Below the pieces are notes generated by a model. That model was not told the DNA's origin and ran no database searches. It saw only the letters and a list, made by a program, of their open reading frames with translations. A DNA stretch of 64,000 bases, taken from NCBI RefSeq assembly GCF_001640805.2, contig NW_026115922.1, forward strand, positions 124,001 to 188,000, read 5' to 3'. This document shows positions 48,081-60,469 of this stretch, one piece after another. A program made the translations under genes and the position numbers. The DNA comes from Lates calcarifer (Eukaryota; Chordata; Actinopteri; Centropomidae). The first letter of the stretch is position 1. Each line of letters starts with the position of its first letter.

Positions 48081-48490
48081 CCGGTGGGTGAATTTGTTGG
48101 CGCAGATGAGACGGGAGGAGGCTGATGGTTCAGAAACCCGCAGGTCAGGTTCTCAATCTAAACCTTGTGTCGGTGAATCCGGGTTCTGGTTTTCATCTCA
48201 TCCATCATTCATGCGGGTTTCTGGGGGGTGGGGGTGCGTCCTGGTTTTCTCCTTCATGCGGAGGGATGGAGGATGGAGGAGCTGATGAATCATCGTCAGT
48301 GAAGCAGCAGCTAAAAAAAAAACAGCTCAGAAATTAGAATAAAAATCAGACGCGATGTTTGAAGCTGTTTGTGTTTGTGTCGCAGTGAATCTGAATCTCT
48401 GAATCTGAATCTCTGTTGGTCCGGGTTCAGGCTCAGGTTGTTGTTTTTCCTCATGGATGATGATGATTTTTGGCCTTGACCGTGTCCTGC

Positions 48491-48565
48491 GGTCTGTCCC
48501 GGTCTGTCCCGGTCTGTGCTGGTCTGTCCTGGTCTGTCCCGGTCTGTGCTGGTCTGTCCTGGTCT
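48491..48565. repeat. 10-bp minisatellite
   Basis: Seven full units of 'GGTCTGTCCC' and its variants (GTGCT or TCCT endings) plus a partial one, in perfect 10-bp register. Confidence 0.9.
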
Positions 48566-48688
48566 CACTGGTTCTTCATGTTGGAAAGATTAATTTTTCC
48601 TCTTTGTCTCGTGGTTTTTAAACGTGTCTCTGATCTGATGAATCATCCTGTTGTTTCTCCAGCAGATTTCATTATTATTATTATTATT

Positions 48689-48723
<35 letters not shown>

Positions 48724-48984
48724 AGAATATGGGAGGTGGTGTGTTCAGGAGCAGCTCGGAGCTCTGCTGCTGGATTCTCTAAGATCAGTTTCCAGTTGAA
48801 CCTGATCAGAATCAGTATCTAATCAATCAGTTTGATGACGACCTGCTGCTGCTGAAGAAACAGGTAAAGGTAATGATGTGGTTGGTGTTTGAGCTGCTTC
48901 AGTCTGAATCTGAAACAAGAACCTGACGAAGCTTCAGTTTTCAGCTGCAGCTCGTTTTCAGATCCATCAGGTTTTATCAGCATC

Positions 48985-49260
48985 AGAGGAAAGTAACTGA
49001 GTACTTTTACTCAGAGAGAATCTTCTCCTCAGCTTCAGCTTCTTTAAAGATGAAAAGGTTTTTATGAAACATCTGAAGCTTTGTGATGAAGTAAAGATGA
49101 AACATTTCTCCTTTTAATAACAAAGCATTTATTTCTAATGATTCAGACGAAACAAACACTGAAGGTTTCACTTTGTCAATTATAACAGGAGACATTTTTC
49201 TGCTCTCAGTTCTTTTCACACTTTAATTACTTTAACTCGTATCACAGTAAAGTTCCAGTA
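48985..49260. mobile_element. Non-autonomous DNA transposon fragment (hAT-like ends)
   Basis: Begins 'AAAGTAACTGAGTACTTTTA' and ends with 'AGTAAAGTTCCAGTACTTTA', the same family of ends seen at 1,730-2,320. No coding capacity. Confidence 0.4.
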
Positions 49261-51972
49261 CTTTACCTGCGCTGTGTGCACCTTTCACCTTTCACCTTTC
49301 ACCTGTCACCTGTCACCTGTCACCTGAACATCTCATTCACTCAGTCTGACCTCAGCTGTTTGCTCAGATGTTTTGTTGAATCGATTCAGATCTTTATGAT
49401 GAAAAATCAGATTTTCAGACAGATGTGTTCACGTGGAGCAGTTTCCTAAATACAGGAGGGAGGAGGAGGGAGGGGGGAGGAGGGGGGAGGATCAATAAAG
49501 ACCTGTTTACTCATTTCTGCCCTGAGGAAAACTCCCAGTGAAGAGTGAGAGTGGAAACAGATGAAGATGAGGTTTATTTGCTGGTTTTTGATCCTGAGAC
49601 TCTTAATGCTGCTGACAGGAGGAGGGGGGAGGAGGGGGAGGAGGGGGGAGTCGGTCGGAGTCCGGGCTGCAGGGGGAGGTGGAGGGTGTGGCTCAGCTCC
49701 TTCATAAAGACGATTCACACTGAACCAACAGGACTGACAGAGTTTAATGAGCAGGTGACTTCAACAGGAGGAGCTGAGAGGAGGTTCAAAGGATCATAGA
49801 CCTGGTTCTGGTTCCACAGCTGTAACCTGAGTCACAGTCAGTAAAGTTTATATGATGTTCGTCTCATCATGTAACAGAGGATCAGGACAACACGACGACA
49901 CATTAACCCACTGACCTGATTCAAACGCTTCAACATTTAAAGGTGCTGGATGTATGTTTTTTTCTATCGCTACGCTGCTAACGTTAGCATTAGCAGCTGT
50001 TTGTCAGAGAGGAAATGTTGTGAGTTCAGCATCAAACTTTATTCCTCCACTGTCTGCAGAGGTGGAAAACACCAACGTTTTCCTTCTCGTTCTATCACTT
50101 CTTTTCCTCTACTGAAGCTAGCATGCTAGCCTCCTCTAACCTCCTCTGACTGAAACCTCCACGTCCTCTCCAACACTCATCATTAATGTCTCAGTCGCTC
50201 TCACCTTTGTTTGTTTTGATTAAATTTATTGTTGCTGCTTCATGTCTCCAGTTTTTATCAAAACACTTAAAGATCCAGCATCTTTGAGTGTCTTTGAACG
50301 CACCCACCTCCTCCAGTCTGATGTTGATGTGACGTTCAGGGTCGTTCAGTCAGAATGAAGACACAGACTGTAGCTCTGATGCAGCAGTGGCTCCTCATGT
50401 TTTAAACTGACTGATGATCAGACACGGAGGTTTCTGGATCCTCAGGTGAAGCTGGTCCAGAGGGTGGAGGTCCTGAAGGAAAAACCACGTCACCTCTGGT
50501 CTTTAGTCTCGACCAGAGGGAGTCAGAGGATCTCAGGCTCTCAGGCTTGGAGCTGGTGGTCGCTCAGTGATATGATCCTGATGTGGTCACATGACCTACT
50601 CTGATTCTGATTCATTGTCACTTCCTGTTGGAAGGTTCAGTCTCAGCATCACTCAGGGTTTGGACCAGGACTCTGGACCAGGACCAGGCCTCTTCAGCTC
50701 TGGTTGGTCGTCTCAGTTTAACCTCTGACCTCAGGGACAGGAAGTCCTCGTCCTGAGCTGACGGAGCTGAAGAGAGTCGAGGTGTCGGACTGTGGAACCT
50801 GCCGTCAGTCTCTGACCTTTGACCTTCCTCCTGCTGGTGTTTGTGCTTCTGGTGACTGAAGGTTGTTTCACTCTGGTCGTCTTGAATCGTTCAGTCTCAG
50901 TCGGAGCTGTTTCTGTTTGTTGCTGACAGGAAGTGTGAGCGCTGCCTCGCTGATGGTTTGTTGTTGTGGTGAATGAAGTGATGGTCAGAGAGCTTCCTCT
51001 TCCTCCTCCTCCTCCTCCTCCTCCTCCTCCTCCTCCTCCTCTTCTTCTTGGATTAAAGGGATCTCAGGGAAACCCTCCAATAGGACGAGGTCGTCCTGTG
51101 GAGCTGCAGACATGATGAGGTTTTGGTCTCTGAGGTTCTGTTGAAAGTCAGGAAGGTTCAGAAACACGTGAACATTTTAAAACCAGATTTTATTGATTTA
51201 AACTAAGTCAGTTTGTGTTACTGTGACTCAGCAGCCGACAGGAAGTCGCTCAGAAATCTGCTGCTGATGAAGCGGCTTCATCTTTTTGTCCTTCTTTGCT
51301 TCCTGTAGTCTTCAGACCTTCAGCCTCAGATCTGATGACAGTCCTGTGGTCCTTGAACGCATCGTGTCAGTCAGTCAGTGTGACGTCCTGTGTCTCAGTG
51401 TGGAGACAGGACGGTTGGAGGTGTCTCCTCTGACAGAGCAGGTCCTGGTCCTGGTCCTGGTCCTGGTTTTGAGGCGGAGGCTCAGACGGTGTCAGAGGCT
51501 GAAGCTCTTCTCCACACAGACGCCATTTTCTCCTCCTCCCCCTCCTCCTGCTCTCCTCTGTGCCTGGAGGATGCGGTTGCCGCGGTAACCAGACGGTCTC
51601 AGCGGGCAGAGATGGAGGATGGGTGGATGTTGGAGGGAGGAGTGATCGACGTCTTTGTTCAGAGAAACAAAATATAATGAAACTCATCAACAGCTCTTAG
51701 TGGATCATCAGCGTTCTGTCAGAACAACAACAGATACAGAAGCTGCAGCAGAGAGTTGATGTTTGACTGTGGTGATTCTGAGCCTGAGGTCAGAGGTCAG
51801 TCAGAGGGTTCATCCTCTGGAGAGCAGACGAGTCGTAGATGTTGTTTCTCTGTCGTTTCCTCCTCCATCTTTTCTTTCTCTTCTCTTCCTGTTTCATCTC
51901 TTCACGCCGTCGTCTCAGATTGGGGTCACACACATCGGATCGGTCGTTTCCATAGCAACTGCACCGTTAACG

Positions 51973-51974
<2 letters not shown>

Positions 51975-52037
<63 letters not shown>
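51975..52037. repeat. (GT)n microsatellite
   Basis: About 31 uninterrupted GT dinucleotides. A (CA)n run of about 24 follows at 52,324-52,372. Confidence 0.97.
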
Positions 52038-52038
<1 letters not shown>

Positions 52039-52320
52039 TGGGGGGCTCCGTTAAAGCTCGTTAAAGTCTCTGCTGTTTGATTCGTTTTCCTCACGGGGGC
52101 TGCACATGATCTTACCCAGCATGCTCTGCAGCGACTGCAGCAGCAGAGTGTGTGTGTGTGTGTGTATGTGTGTGTGTGTGTGTGTCAGATGACAGGGAGG
52201 CAGAAAGAGCCATCACATGATGTAAATGTGTCACCATGGTGATGGAGGAGGACGAGGGGGGATGTGGTCCTGTTACCACGGTAACGCAGAACATCAATAC
52301 ATCAGAGGGTCTTTGATGGG

Positions 52321-52373
<53 letters not shown>

Positions 52374-53854
52374 AGCTGAGGTCTGCAGTGTCGGGGGACA
52401 CACACTCACACACATTTGGACATCTGTACTTGTGAGGACCCTGATCTGATTGAGCTCAGTCCCTGATGGGGTCCAGGGTCTCTGCAGGTCTGAGAGGATC
52501 CTGGACCTCATCACTGCAGAGTCAGAGGTTATTTTTCCTCTGACCCGGAGGAGTGTGTGTTGATCACCGTGGACACGTGAAGGTCGTCTGACAGTAACGC
52601 TGACTCAGACGTTTTCTAAACCGAACGTGAACGTAGCTTCAGTCTGATCTGAGGTCAGTTAACGACACAGAGATCAGCTGATTATCAGACTTGTGTATTG
52701 ATCTGTGATTGGGCCTTTATCCGTCTGATGCTCAGAAAGTGATAAAAACAACCTGAGTCCCACAGTGATGATGTGTTTCTGTGTCCAGCCCTGAAGTTAG
52801 CATCAGCCTGGTTTTGGATTATTCCAGAAAATAAACAGTGAGCAGCTAAAGTTTCTGATCCTTCAGGTTTAGTTGATCAGATCATCTTCACAGATGAACA
52901 CCACTGTTCTGATGTTTGAAGTAAGAAGCTAATGTTAGGCTATAAACCAACTACACCACGGTCACATGACGTCAACGTCTCCACCACTAAGCTTCCAACT
53001 GGTCATTTCATTTAGCTCTGAGCTCTTCTACAAAAGCCTTTCTTCTTAGAAAGTTAGTGAGAGTTTGAAAGAGCGTGAGTAGAAACACAACGAGGCTGTA
53101 AAGGTGGACTGGTGAGTAGATGGGTTTTCATGTTAACGTCCCCGACAACCTCTGTAGTCTCATTTAGACACTCGTTAGCAACCGCCTTTTTTAAGACACG
53201 TAAAAGCTTCAAACATCAGGAGTGGGGGATTTACTGACCCATTTTATGTCGGAGAATCAAACCTGAAAATGTCTTGAGCTTGTGTTAAAACCACAGACCT
53301 TATTTCAGACATTTAACCAGAAACACACTGACATCAGGAAGAGCTAACATGCTAACATGCTAACTAACTTCCTGGTTCTAGGATCAGTCCTGCAGCTCTG
53401 TATGATAATGTCTTTAGAAAAACAGATTTCCTGTCAGAGCAGCTGAGAACGGAATCGAACATCTGTTAAAACTGGACGATGTTTGTTTTTCTGTCAGATT
53501 TTATTCCAACAGATCAAACAGGTTTGGTTTCTTCAGGTTAAAGAGAGAGATGCAGGTGTGTTTGGTTCAGCCTGCTGTTCTCAGGTCTGTGGGTCTGAAG
53601 CTGACAGGATGAACTGTGTTGGATCATTGAGCTGCTGCTGTTTCCTCTCTGAGTGTTTGGGTCTCTGCAGGCTCTGGATCAGGTCTCATGATCCTCAGAC
53701 TAAAACCAGGTCTAAACCTTGTCGACATCAGTCATAATCCAGGATAAAGAATAACAGGAAGCCGCACCTATAATTCACCCAATGCATCATGGGACTGGGA
53801 GTAAAGTTAGAAGCTGGTGCAGACTGTGTGGAGCCGTGATGAAGGAGGTTAATG

Positions 53855-53900
<46 letters not shown>

Positions 53901-54114
53901 TTAAATTGATTCATTCGTCTGTTTCATAATCAGACTTTGATTTTTCACAGTCACATGAGCTGAGCTCTGCTTTTGTTTCAGTTTGCAGTTGAACTGTTTG
54001 TCTTTGTCGTCCTCAGTTCATTTTATTAAAAGACACTTTGAGGGTGGAGCTGCACAGAGGTCAGAGGTCAGAGGTCAGAGCCCCCCCCCCCCACGACAGG
54101 ATTTCTGATCAGAA

Positions 54115-54260
54115 ATATTGAACATTGATCATCTTCAGAGCAGATCAGGGAGGGTAAAATCAGTCTGAACACACCTCACACCACAGGAGAATCTGACAAG
54201 ATTATCTTTACAACCATCAGGTAATCACACCTGAGGACTCTGATCTTATAGTGTGTAGCC
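54115..54260. mobile_element. Dispersed element, copy 2
   Basis: Matches 26,105-26,290 over an ordered run of blocks including 'CTTCAGAGCAGATCAGGGAG' and 'CTTTACAACCATCAG'. Same orientation; lies in the probable APC2 intron. Confidence 0.6.
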
Positions 54261-56171
54261 CAGTCAATGTCCCGCCCTCCAGCATCCATTCAGACCACGG
54301 GATTGGACGCTGCTGTTATTCCTGATTGACACAGATCAGATGTTAAAAACTCAAAATGAACTTTTTTCTTTTTCCATTAAAAACTGTTTTTCTGCTCAGA
54401 AACAATCAAACTTTAAATAAATTATTTAGATTCTGATAATGAACTAAACTCATCCTGGTCAGTCCTCCAGTAAAGTAAGCCAGTAAAATCCACATCAGAC
54501 CAGATCTCTCCTCTCAGACCTGCAGCCCCCTCCTCTTCACCTCCTCCCCCAGGGAGGGGGGGGTGTCAGCTCTTCATAATGAATGCAGCTGTGACATTTG
54601 CTGACTCCAGATCTGCAGAGCGGAGCAGAAACCTGACGACAGGGACAGAGGAGAGACAGACGCTGCAGGTGCAGGGATGATGTTTCATTCACGGCCTTAA
54701 ACAAACAAACAAACAAACAAACAGACAGCAGAGTGTTCCTGTGCAGCTCCAGCTCGGCTGCAGCTGAAGGTCACGGTCTGACTCAGTCACATGAGCAGAC
54801 TCACACTGAGCATGTGCAGCTCTGACCCCAAAACAATGACCTCACTGCACCTGCTCATTAAAATGCTGCGACTGTGCCGGTGTTTGTCCGACGCTGTCGA
54901 CAGGTGTCACCTGGAAAAACAACACGGCAGCAAGGAGAGCAAATATTCATATATGGAAAGATGACATGCAAAAGTCCAGGTGGTGTGATGGTCTCGTGCA
55001 GAGGTCAGAGGTCAGGGTGGAGGGTCGAACTTCACCTCCCACCTGTCGTCGGGTTTAGACACTAAAATAAACAGCTGAAGTTTCAGTGAAGACATCCCAG
55101 AGCTGCAGTGTCGTTAGCTCGTCTGTTACCACTCGATTTATTTTCAGGCGCCCTCTAGTGGCTGTAGAGAAGATGACGTAAGGCTTCAGGAGCAGGTGTG
55201 TGTCGACAAACACAGGAGACTAAAGTTCCTGTTTGAACCTGATAATTATTGTTTTTTCTCTCATGAACAGTTTTAGCCAAACCTTGTCGATGTTTTCCGA
55301 AGCCGAACGTTATTATTATTGTAACACGATGAAGAGACTCCGCTGACGTCGTATCTGAGGGCAGGAGCGAGCGACCTACAGCTCAGAGTTCTCCACCCAG
55401 AAACACATTTTTCTCATGAGTTGCACCTGATCATGGAGGGACGGTGTGACTCCACCTCTGCAGCGGTCCACCTCTCCTGAACCTGAACCAAGAACACGAT
55501 GAACATGTTGTTCCTCATCATGTGTTTATCTGTGACGTCTCCACAGAAACATGTGAGCTGCTGGTTAGAAAGGTCATTGTCAGAGGACAGAGCTCCAGTT
55601 TAAACTCCCACCAGAGACCACAGAGACCTGTACAGGCAGAGTCAGGAGCTGATGTTGTGTCAGACAGATCCAGGATCAGACGAGTGGAAACGGCCGCAGG
55701 ACAAACTTAGATAACATGTTATCTAACAGACTGTCACTGAGCGTCCGGCCGGTTCATTCAGAGCCACAAACAGAAACTGGAACTGGTCTGACAGATGATC
55801 AGACTCCACGTGAGCCATCTGCTGCTCAGGAGGAGGAGGAGGAGACATCTTGTCTCCTGAACATGAGGGAGGGCAGTGAACACATCAGACCGGACAGAAA
55901 GACTGAAGTCACTGTTTGAACATGTGAAACTCCAGTTAAATGAGCCATGAGCACCCTGCTCCTTTATTCTCCCTTCTCTTATATTCAGACCATCATGTCG
56001 GAGTTTTGTGGAAATGTCCCGGTCATTTACAGCTGAAAGTTTAGAGGAAAATTATAAGAAAAGTTTCCAGGAAATGATCTGTAAAATAAAGTGTTACTCT
56101 GCTTCACCGTCATCCACCGCAGTCGACTGATAATAAACCCTAACCCTCCTCCTGTCGCTGTGCTCCTGCAG

Positions 56172-59100
56172 GGGGCGCTGCAGAGTGTGAAGATGGCTAA
56201 CGCCGTGGCTTCGTACGACCAGCTGGCCCACCAGGTGGAGGCGCTCCGCAAGGAGAACTCCCACCTGAGGAGGGAGCTGGAGGACAACTCCAACCACCTG
56301 TCCAAACTGGAGACCGAGACGTCCGGCATGAAGGTACAACAACTACAACCACGACAACACCTTCACAACCACCACCACAACGACGACAATGTACTTACAT
56401 ATATTCATATATATTTATACTATGTATTTTTGCCTCAGTGTGAATGATCTGTGGTCTTTAATCTTCAAACCTGAGCTCACAGTAACAGACTGAACTCGTC
56501 CTGGACGATAATATTTTCCCTTCAGGTTACAACAAACAGAAAGGATCATAATGAAGTTTTACTGAGATCGAGTCTGATAGAAGAGAGAATCACCTCATTA
56601 TAACACTGAGTACTAGATCAACTGTTGTTGCTTTTATTTTTATTTCCAATGAAATGTAAAATATTAAATACAAATGTTGAATTAGTTTTCTATAAGAAAA
56701 GAAATAAAAACAGCAGATAATAAATAAATAAAGTCACGTGTCCTTCAAAACAAAAACAAACAAAACTTTCCAGATAAAACGTTGAAATAAAGAGACGACG
56801 TTTGATTCTTTCTGCTCAAACTGAAAATCAATAAATCAGAGAGAAAGACCTGTGAAACCAGGCTAAGACCCAGAGCTGCTGAACATTAATCCTGTCACAC
56901 ACACACACACACATGAACACATGAACACACACTGACACACACACTCACGTGTCCAGATGCTGAGAGCAGCTGGATTATCAGACTGAGCTCAGCTGGTTTT
57001 ATCAGAATCAGGACGTCAGACTGTGACACAGACCAGATCAGACCAAGGGAGCCAGACAGGATCCACCTGCAGCAGGTGAGTCTGCAGGAGGACAGACCAG
57101 GAGTCCAGGTTCAGACCTTCATCCCTCTGCAGGAGGAGGAGGAGGAATGTTTGTTTCTTCACGGCTGATGATTTTTTATTGATATTTAAATGAGATCTCT
57201 AAGATAATTTAACATCCAGAGAAAGAGAGCAGGAGCAAGGAGGTTTCAGACTGTGACTGAACCTGAACCTGATGCAGTCTGTGGACCTGATCCTGATTTA
57301 TTAAAGCACTGAGCTGGGACTGGACTGAGTGTCTGTGGTGAAGCTTCTTTAAAGCGCAGATTTCAGGAGGTTGTGGTCGGCCTCATGTTGAACCTGTACA
57401 GAAACTGTCTCTCTGTTTGTCCTGTGCTGCAGGAGGTGCTGAAGCAGCTGCAGAGTAAACTGGAGCAGGAGGCGGGAACCCTGGCCTCGTCCGGGAGGAG
57501 CGACGTGCTGCACCAGCTCAAAGGTCTCGCTCTGTTTCTCACTGTGAAATCTTCCTGAGGCGGGGCAGAGGGTGGATGTTACAGGACTCCTCTGAACTGT
57601 TGTAATGCTCCTTTAAACTCCTCCTCTGGGACCGATCATCATTTACAGAGAAATGAATCGACTCAATCACTAACCTGATTGGCTGCAGCAGCTCGGCCTC
57701 GTTATGACTGAATCCAATTAAACAGCCAGTTAATGTTAATGAGTTTGTCTGGACTGAGTTAAATCCAGCAGCAGCTCTGTCTGCGCTGAGGACACAGACG
57801 AGCTCAAACTATCTCAGAATCAGCTCAGATCAGGAACCTGGACCAGGAACCTGGATCAGGAACCTGGACCAGGAACCTGGATCAGGAACCTGGACCAGGA
57901 ACCTGGATCAGGAACCTGGACCGGGACGTTCAGCTGTTAAAGGATGTAACTGATATTTAACCAGTTCAGTTGAGTTTGTTTGGGCTGACGTTACAAACCA
58001 CAGGTGTGATGAGTTTAGAGTTTATCTAAGATGGTGGCGGCAGGTTCAGGGAAAGATCCTGGTCTGGTTTAATCCAGAAACAGTTCAGACACACACACTG
58101 AACCTGAGCCACAGCTTTAGCCACAAACAGCAGCTTATTTCATGTTTGAGTTTTAACTGATTTCATTCTCCCTCCTCCTCCTCAGAGCTCCACATGGACC
58201 TCACCAACTACTACGAACTCAAACACCAGCCTCACAACCTGAGGCTGCTGAGCGACAGTCTGGGAGGGGCGGGGCCGGGCGGGGTGGGTGGGGCGGAGAT
58301 AGACGACCGTCTGGCTCTGCCTCCTTCTTCCTGCTCCTCCTCGTCCTCGGCGGCGGCGAGCAGGGCCCGGAGTCCGCTGAGAGCTTCGTCTCGTCAGAGC
58401 GCCACGTCCGGGGGGGAGGCCGCCGCCATCATGCTGCCGCATCACTTCCTGGACGGAGCCCCGCCCAAAACGGCTGTGATCAGCGGAGCGGACGGACGAC
58501 TGAGCGACCATCACCTGGAAGAGCTGTACAAGGAGAGGTGAGGGGAGACACGCCTCCTCTGCAGAGACACACTGAGCTTTAGTTTCACACTGAGAAGGAA
58601 AATAAACCGTGATGGTCAGAGATCGTGACGTCTGAGTGTGTGTGTGTGTGTGCGTGTGTGTGTGTGTGTGTGTGAAGGAACCTCCTGTTGGGGGAGATCG
58701 ACCGGGAGGAGAGGGAGCGCTGCTGGTACTTCAGCCAGTTGGAGGCGCTGTCACAGAAACTGGCCCAACTTCCCCGAATCGACACGGTGAGAACACACAC
58801 ATGCTAACACACACACACACAGTAATACTCTCTGACCTCTGACCTCTGTGTGTTGGTGCTGTAGTTTTCTCTGCAGATGGATCTGATCCGGCAGCAGCTG
58901 GAGTTCGAGGCTCAGAAGGTTCGGTCTGTGATGGAAGAACGATTCGGCACCAGCGACGAGATGGTTCAGAGGACGCAGGTGAGACCGAGGCTGCCGGCTG
59001 CTGATTGGACAGGCATGACCTCATCAGTCGCAGGATTATTCCATCTAAATGAATCATGGTTAATATTTTAAAGCAGCAGTGTGGAGGGTTTAGTGCCATC

Positions 59101-59778
59101 TAGTGGTGAGAACTCAGACTGCAGCCGACTGAACAGCCGTCCCCTGAACTCTCCCTCTATCGCGTTCTGTCTGTTTCTGTCTTTTCCTCCTGTTTCAGAG
59201 GAGACAGGTAACAACTCATTATGTTCAGCACACAAACGTTAAGTGTCTTTAAAATCACAGATGGACAGACGTCGACCTCAAACGTCTTTAAACCCATGAG
59301 TCCTCGCCTGCTCATTCTAAAGGAACGAAAACATAATGTTGATTAGTTTTAGGTGATTACAGTCTAATAAAAACATTTGAGCCGGTTGATCCTGTAAATG
59401 TTCCACACTGGAGCTTTGAAACAAACATTTTAAACTGTCTGAGACTCTGAGACTGAGACAGAATCAGTCTCTTATTTTAAATCACTCTTGAAAACTCACT
59501 TTAATTGTGAAGTTTTCTCTCATATTCATGTGTAAGGTTGTGTACATGTAGGAATGTATGTGTATGTTTATTAGTACTATCACAAAAGTAGAAATTACTG
59601 TAGATGATTGTTGATGTTGATGAGTTGTAACACAAACAGCTGCTGGTGGAAACATCTGGACGTCTGAACCGTGTGTGTGTGTGTGTGTGTGTGTGTGTTG
59701 CAGATGCGTGTTGCCCGTCTGGAGCAGCTGGAGAAGGAGCTGCATGAGGCCCGAGGGAGTCAGGAGAGTCAGCTACAG
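56172..59778 (+). CDS. apc2: APC2, N-terminal coding exons (partial, continues beyond the window)
   Basis: Adenomatous polyposis coli-like protein 2, a Wnt-pathway and cytoskeletal scaffold. Exons: 56,172-56,333 (ATG at 56,193), 57,433-57,523, 58,186-58,537, 58,678-58,786, 58,865-58,978 and 59,704-59,778, plus a possible microexon at 59,199-59,207. All have GT-AG ends and consistent phase. They encode 294 aa (297 with the microexon). Seen: the dimerising coiled coil with 'ENSHLRRELEDNSNHLSKLE' near residues 21-40, and 'FSLQMDLIRQQLEFEAQ' from residue 232, then 'ERFGTSDEMVQR', which matches APC2 better than APC as I recall them. Exon lengths 109 and 114 equal those I recall for APC exons 4 and 5. 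The third exon (352 nt) has a Gly/Ser/Ala-rich insert. Armadillo repeats, beta-catenin and microtubule-binding regions are not in the window. Confidence 0.92.
57829..57923. repeat. 13-bp minisatellite in an APC2 intron
   Basis: About seven units alternating between 'GGAACCTGGACCA' and 'GGAACCTGGATCA', making a 26-bp higher-order period. Confidence 0.9.
58637..58673 (+). repeat. (TG)n at an APC2 splice acceptor
   Basis: About 18 TG dinucleotides (one TGCG interruption) run to within 4 nt of the acceptor AG at 58,676-58,677, replacing a normal polypyrimidine tract. Confidence 0.9.
59199..59207 (+). other. apc2: Candidate 9-nt APC2 microexon (Arg-Arg-Gln)
   Basis: 'AGGAGACAG' is flanked by a strong acceptor (CTTTTCCTCCTGTTTCAG) and a donor (GTAACA). 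It lies between two phase-0 exon ends (58,978 and 59,704), so inclusion adds exactly R-R-Q at the coiled-coil junction. APC itself has extra arginines at this point (AQRRIARI), as I recall. Whether it is spliced in is unknown. Confidence 0.45.
59670..59698 (+). repeat. (GT)n at an APC2 splice acceptor
   Basis: About 14 GT dinucleotides end in 'TTGCAG', directly before the exon at 59,704. Confidence 0.9.
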
Positions 59779-60469
59779 GTCAGACACACTGTACACACAA
59801 GAATACACACTCTACACAATGTACACAACCAGATGTATTACACAAAAAAACACACATAAACACACATGAGCAGACAGTAGACTACACATCAATCAGATTC
59901 TGATCTCAGGTTTTATTAATGCTGGTTTATTAATGTTCTGCATGAAATAAACTGTCAGAGAACCAGAACTGACCCAGAACCAATGTCAGTGTCTGCAGTG
60001 ATCTAAAGGTGGATGAAGGGATTACATCAGCAGTGATACCAACCTTTCTGAGGCCAAAGTCCTTTCATTAAAATAAACATATATAAAAATAGAAAACTTT
60101 TCAACCTGATAATTCAAAATGAATCAATTTAAAAAGTAAAACTGACTCTTCCTCTCTCCGACTGTGAGATAAAGCTTTAAATGACCTGCACCTGGTGTTG
60201 ATATTACAGCTGAGTTGAATCTGTTTTTTGATCAGGCCGATTCTGATAAGCTGAAGTGTCGGTGCGATAAAAGACTTCAGTGGAGGATGGTCTCTTGTGT
60301 CCCAGACGGCCTCCTCGCTCCTCTGAGCTGAGCAGTTAATTTGTGAGCTACAGTTTATCAACCAGCTCTTGTTACCAAACCTCTAGAATCAAAGATCTCA
60401 GAGAAACATGCAGCTGAATCTCTGATGTGACTGGATCAGCCAATGAGCTTCCTGTCAGGTGTCAGCGGG
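59779..60469. other. APC2 intron / 3' flank of the antisense B30.2 gene
   Basis: No further APC2 exon found. Two minus-strand AATAAA signals (59,912-59,917 and 59,926-59,931) could serve the B30.2 gene that stops at 60,470, about 540 nt away. Confidence 0.5.

Larger units (their letters stand above)
47906..56171 (+). other. Probable APC2 5' intron
   Basis: No coding exon recognised. It contains a 10-bp minisatellite (48,491-48,565), an ATT/GTT run (48,666-48,723), a hAT-like segment (about 48,985-49,260), a (CTC)n run (50,997-51,049) and long GT/CA runs (51,975-52,037, about 52,148-52,186, 52,324-52,372 and 53,859-53,899). It also holds a dispersed element copy (54,115-54,260) and a CTCF-like core (55,147-55,162). 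The poly-Glu open frame on the minus strand near 51.0 kb is an artefact of the CTC repeat. Confidence 0.45.

Noticed and set aside
50985..51167. Minus-strand protein with an 18-residue glutamate run
   Set aside because: Due to the (CTC)n repeat at 50,997-51,049. Short, no splice partners recognised, and inside the probable APC2 intron.
58182..58514. Minus-strand 110-aa Arg/Gly-rich frame
   Set aside because: Antisense of the GC-rich third APC2 coding exon, which has matching splice sites and phase on the plus strand.
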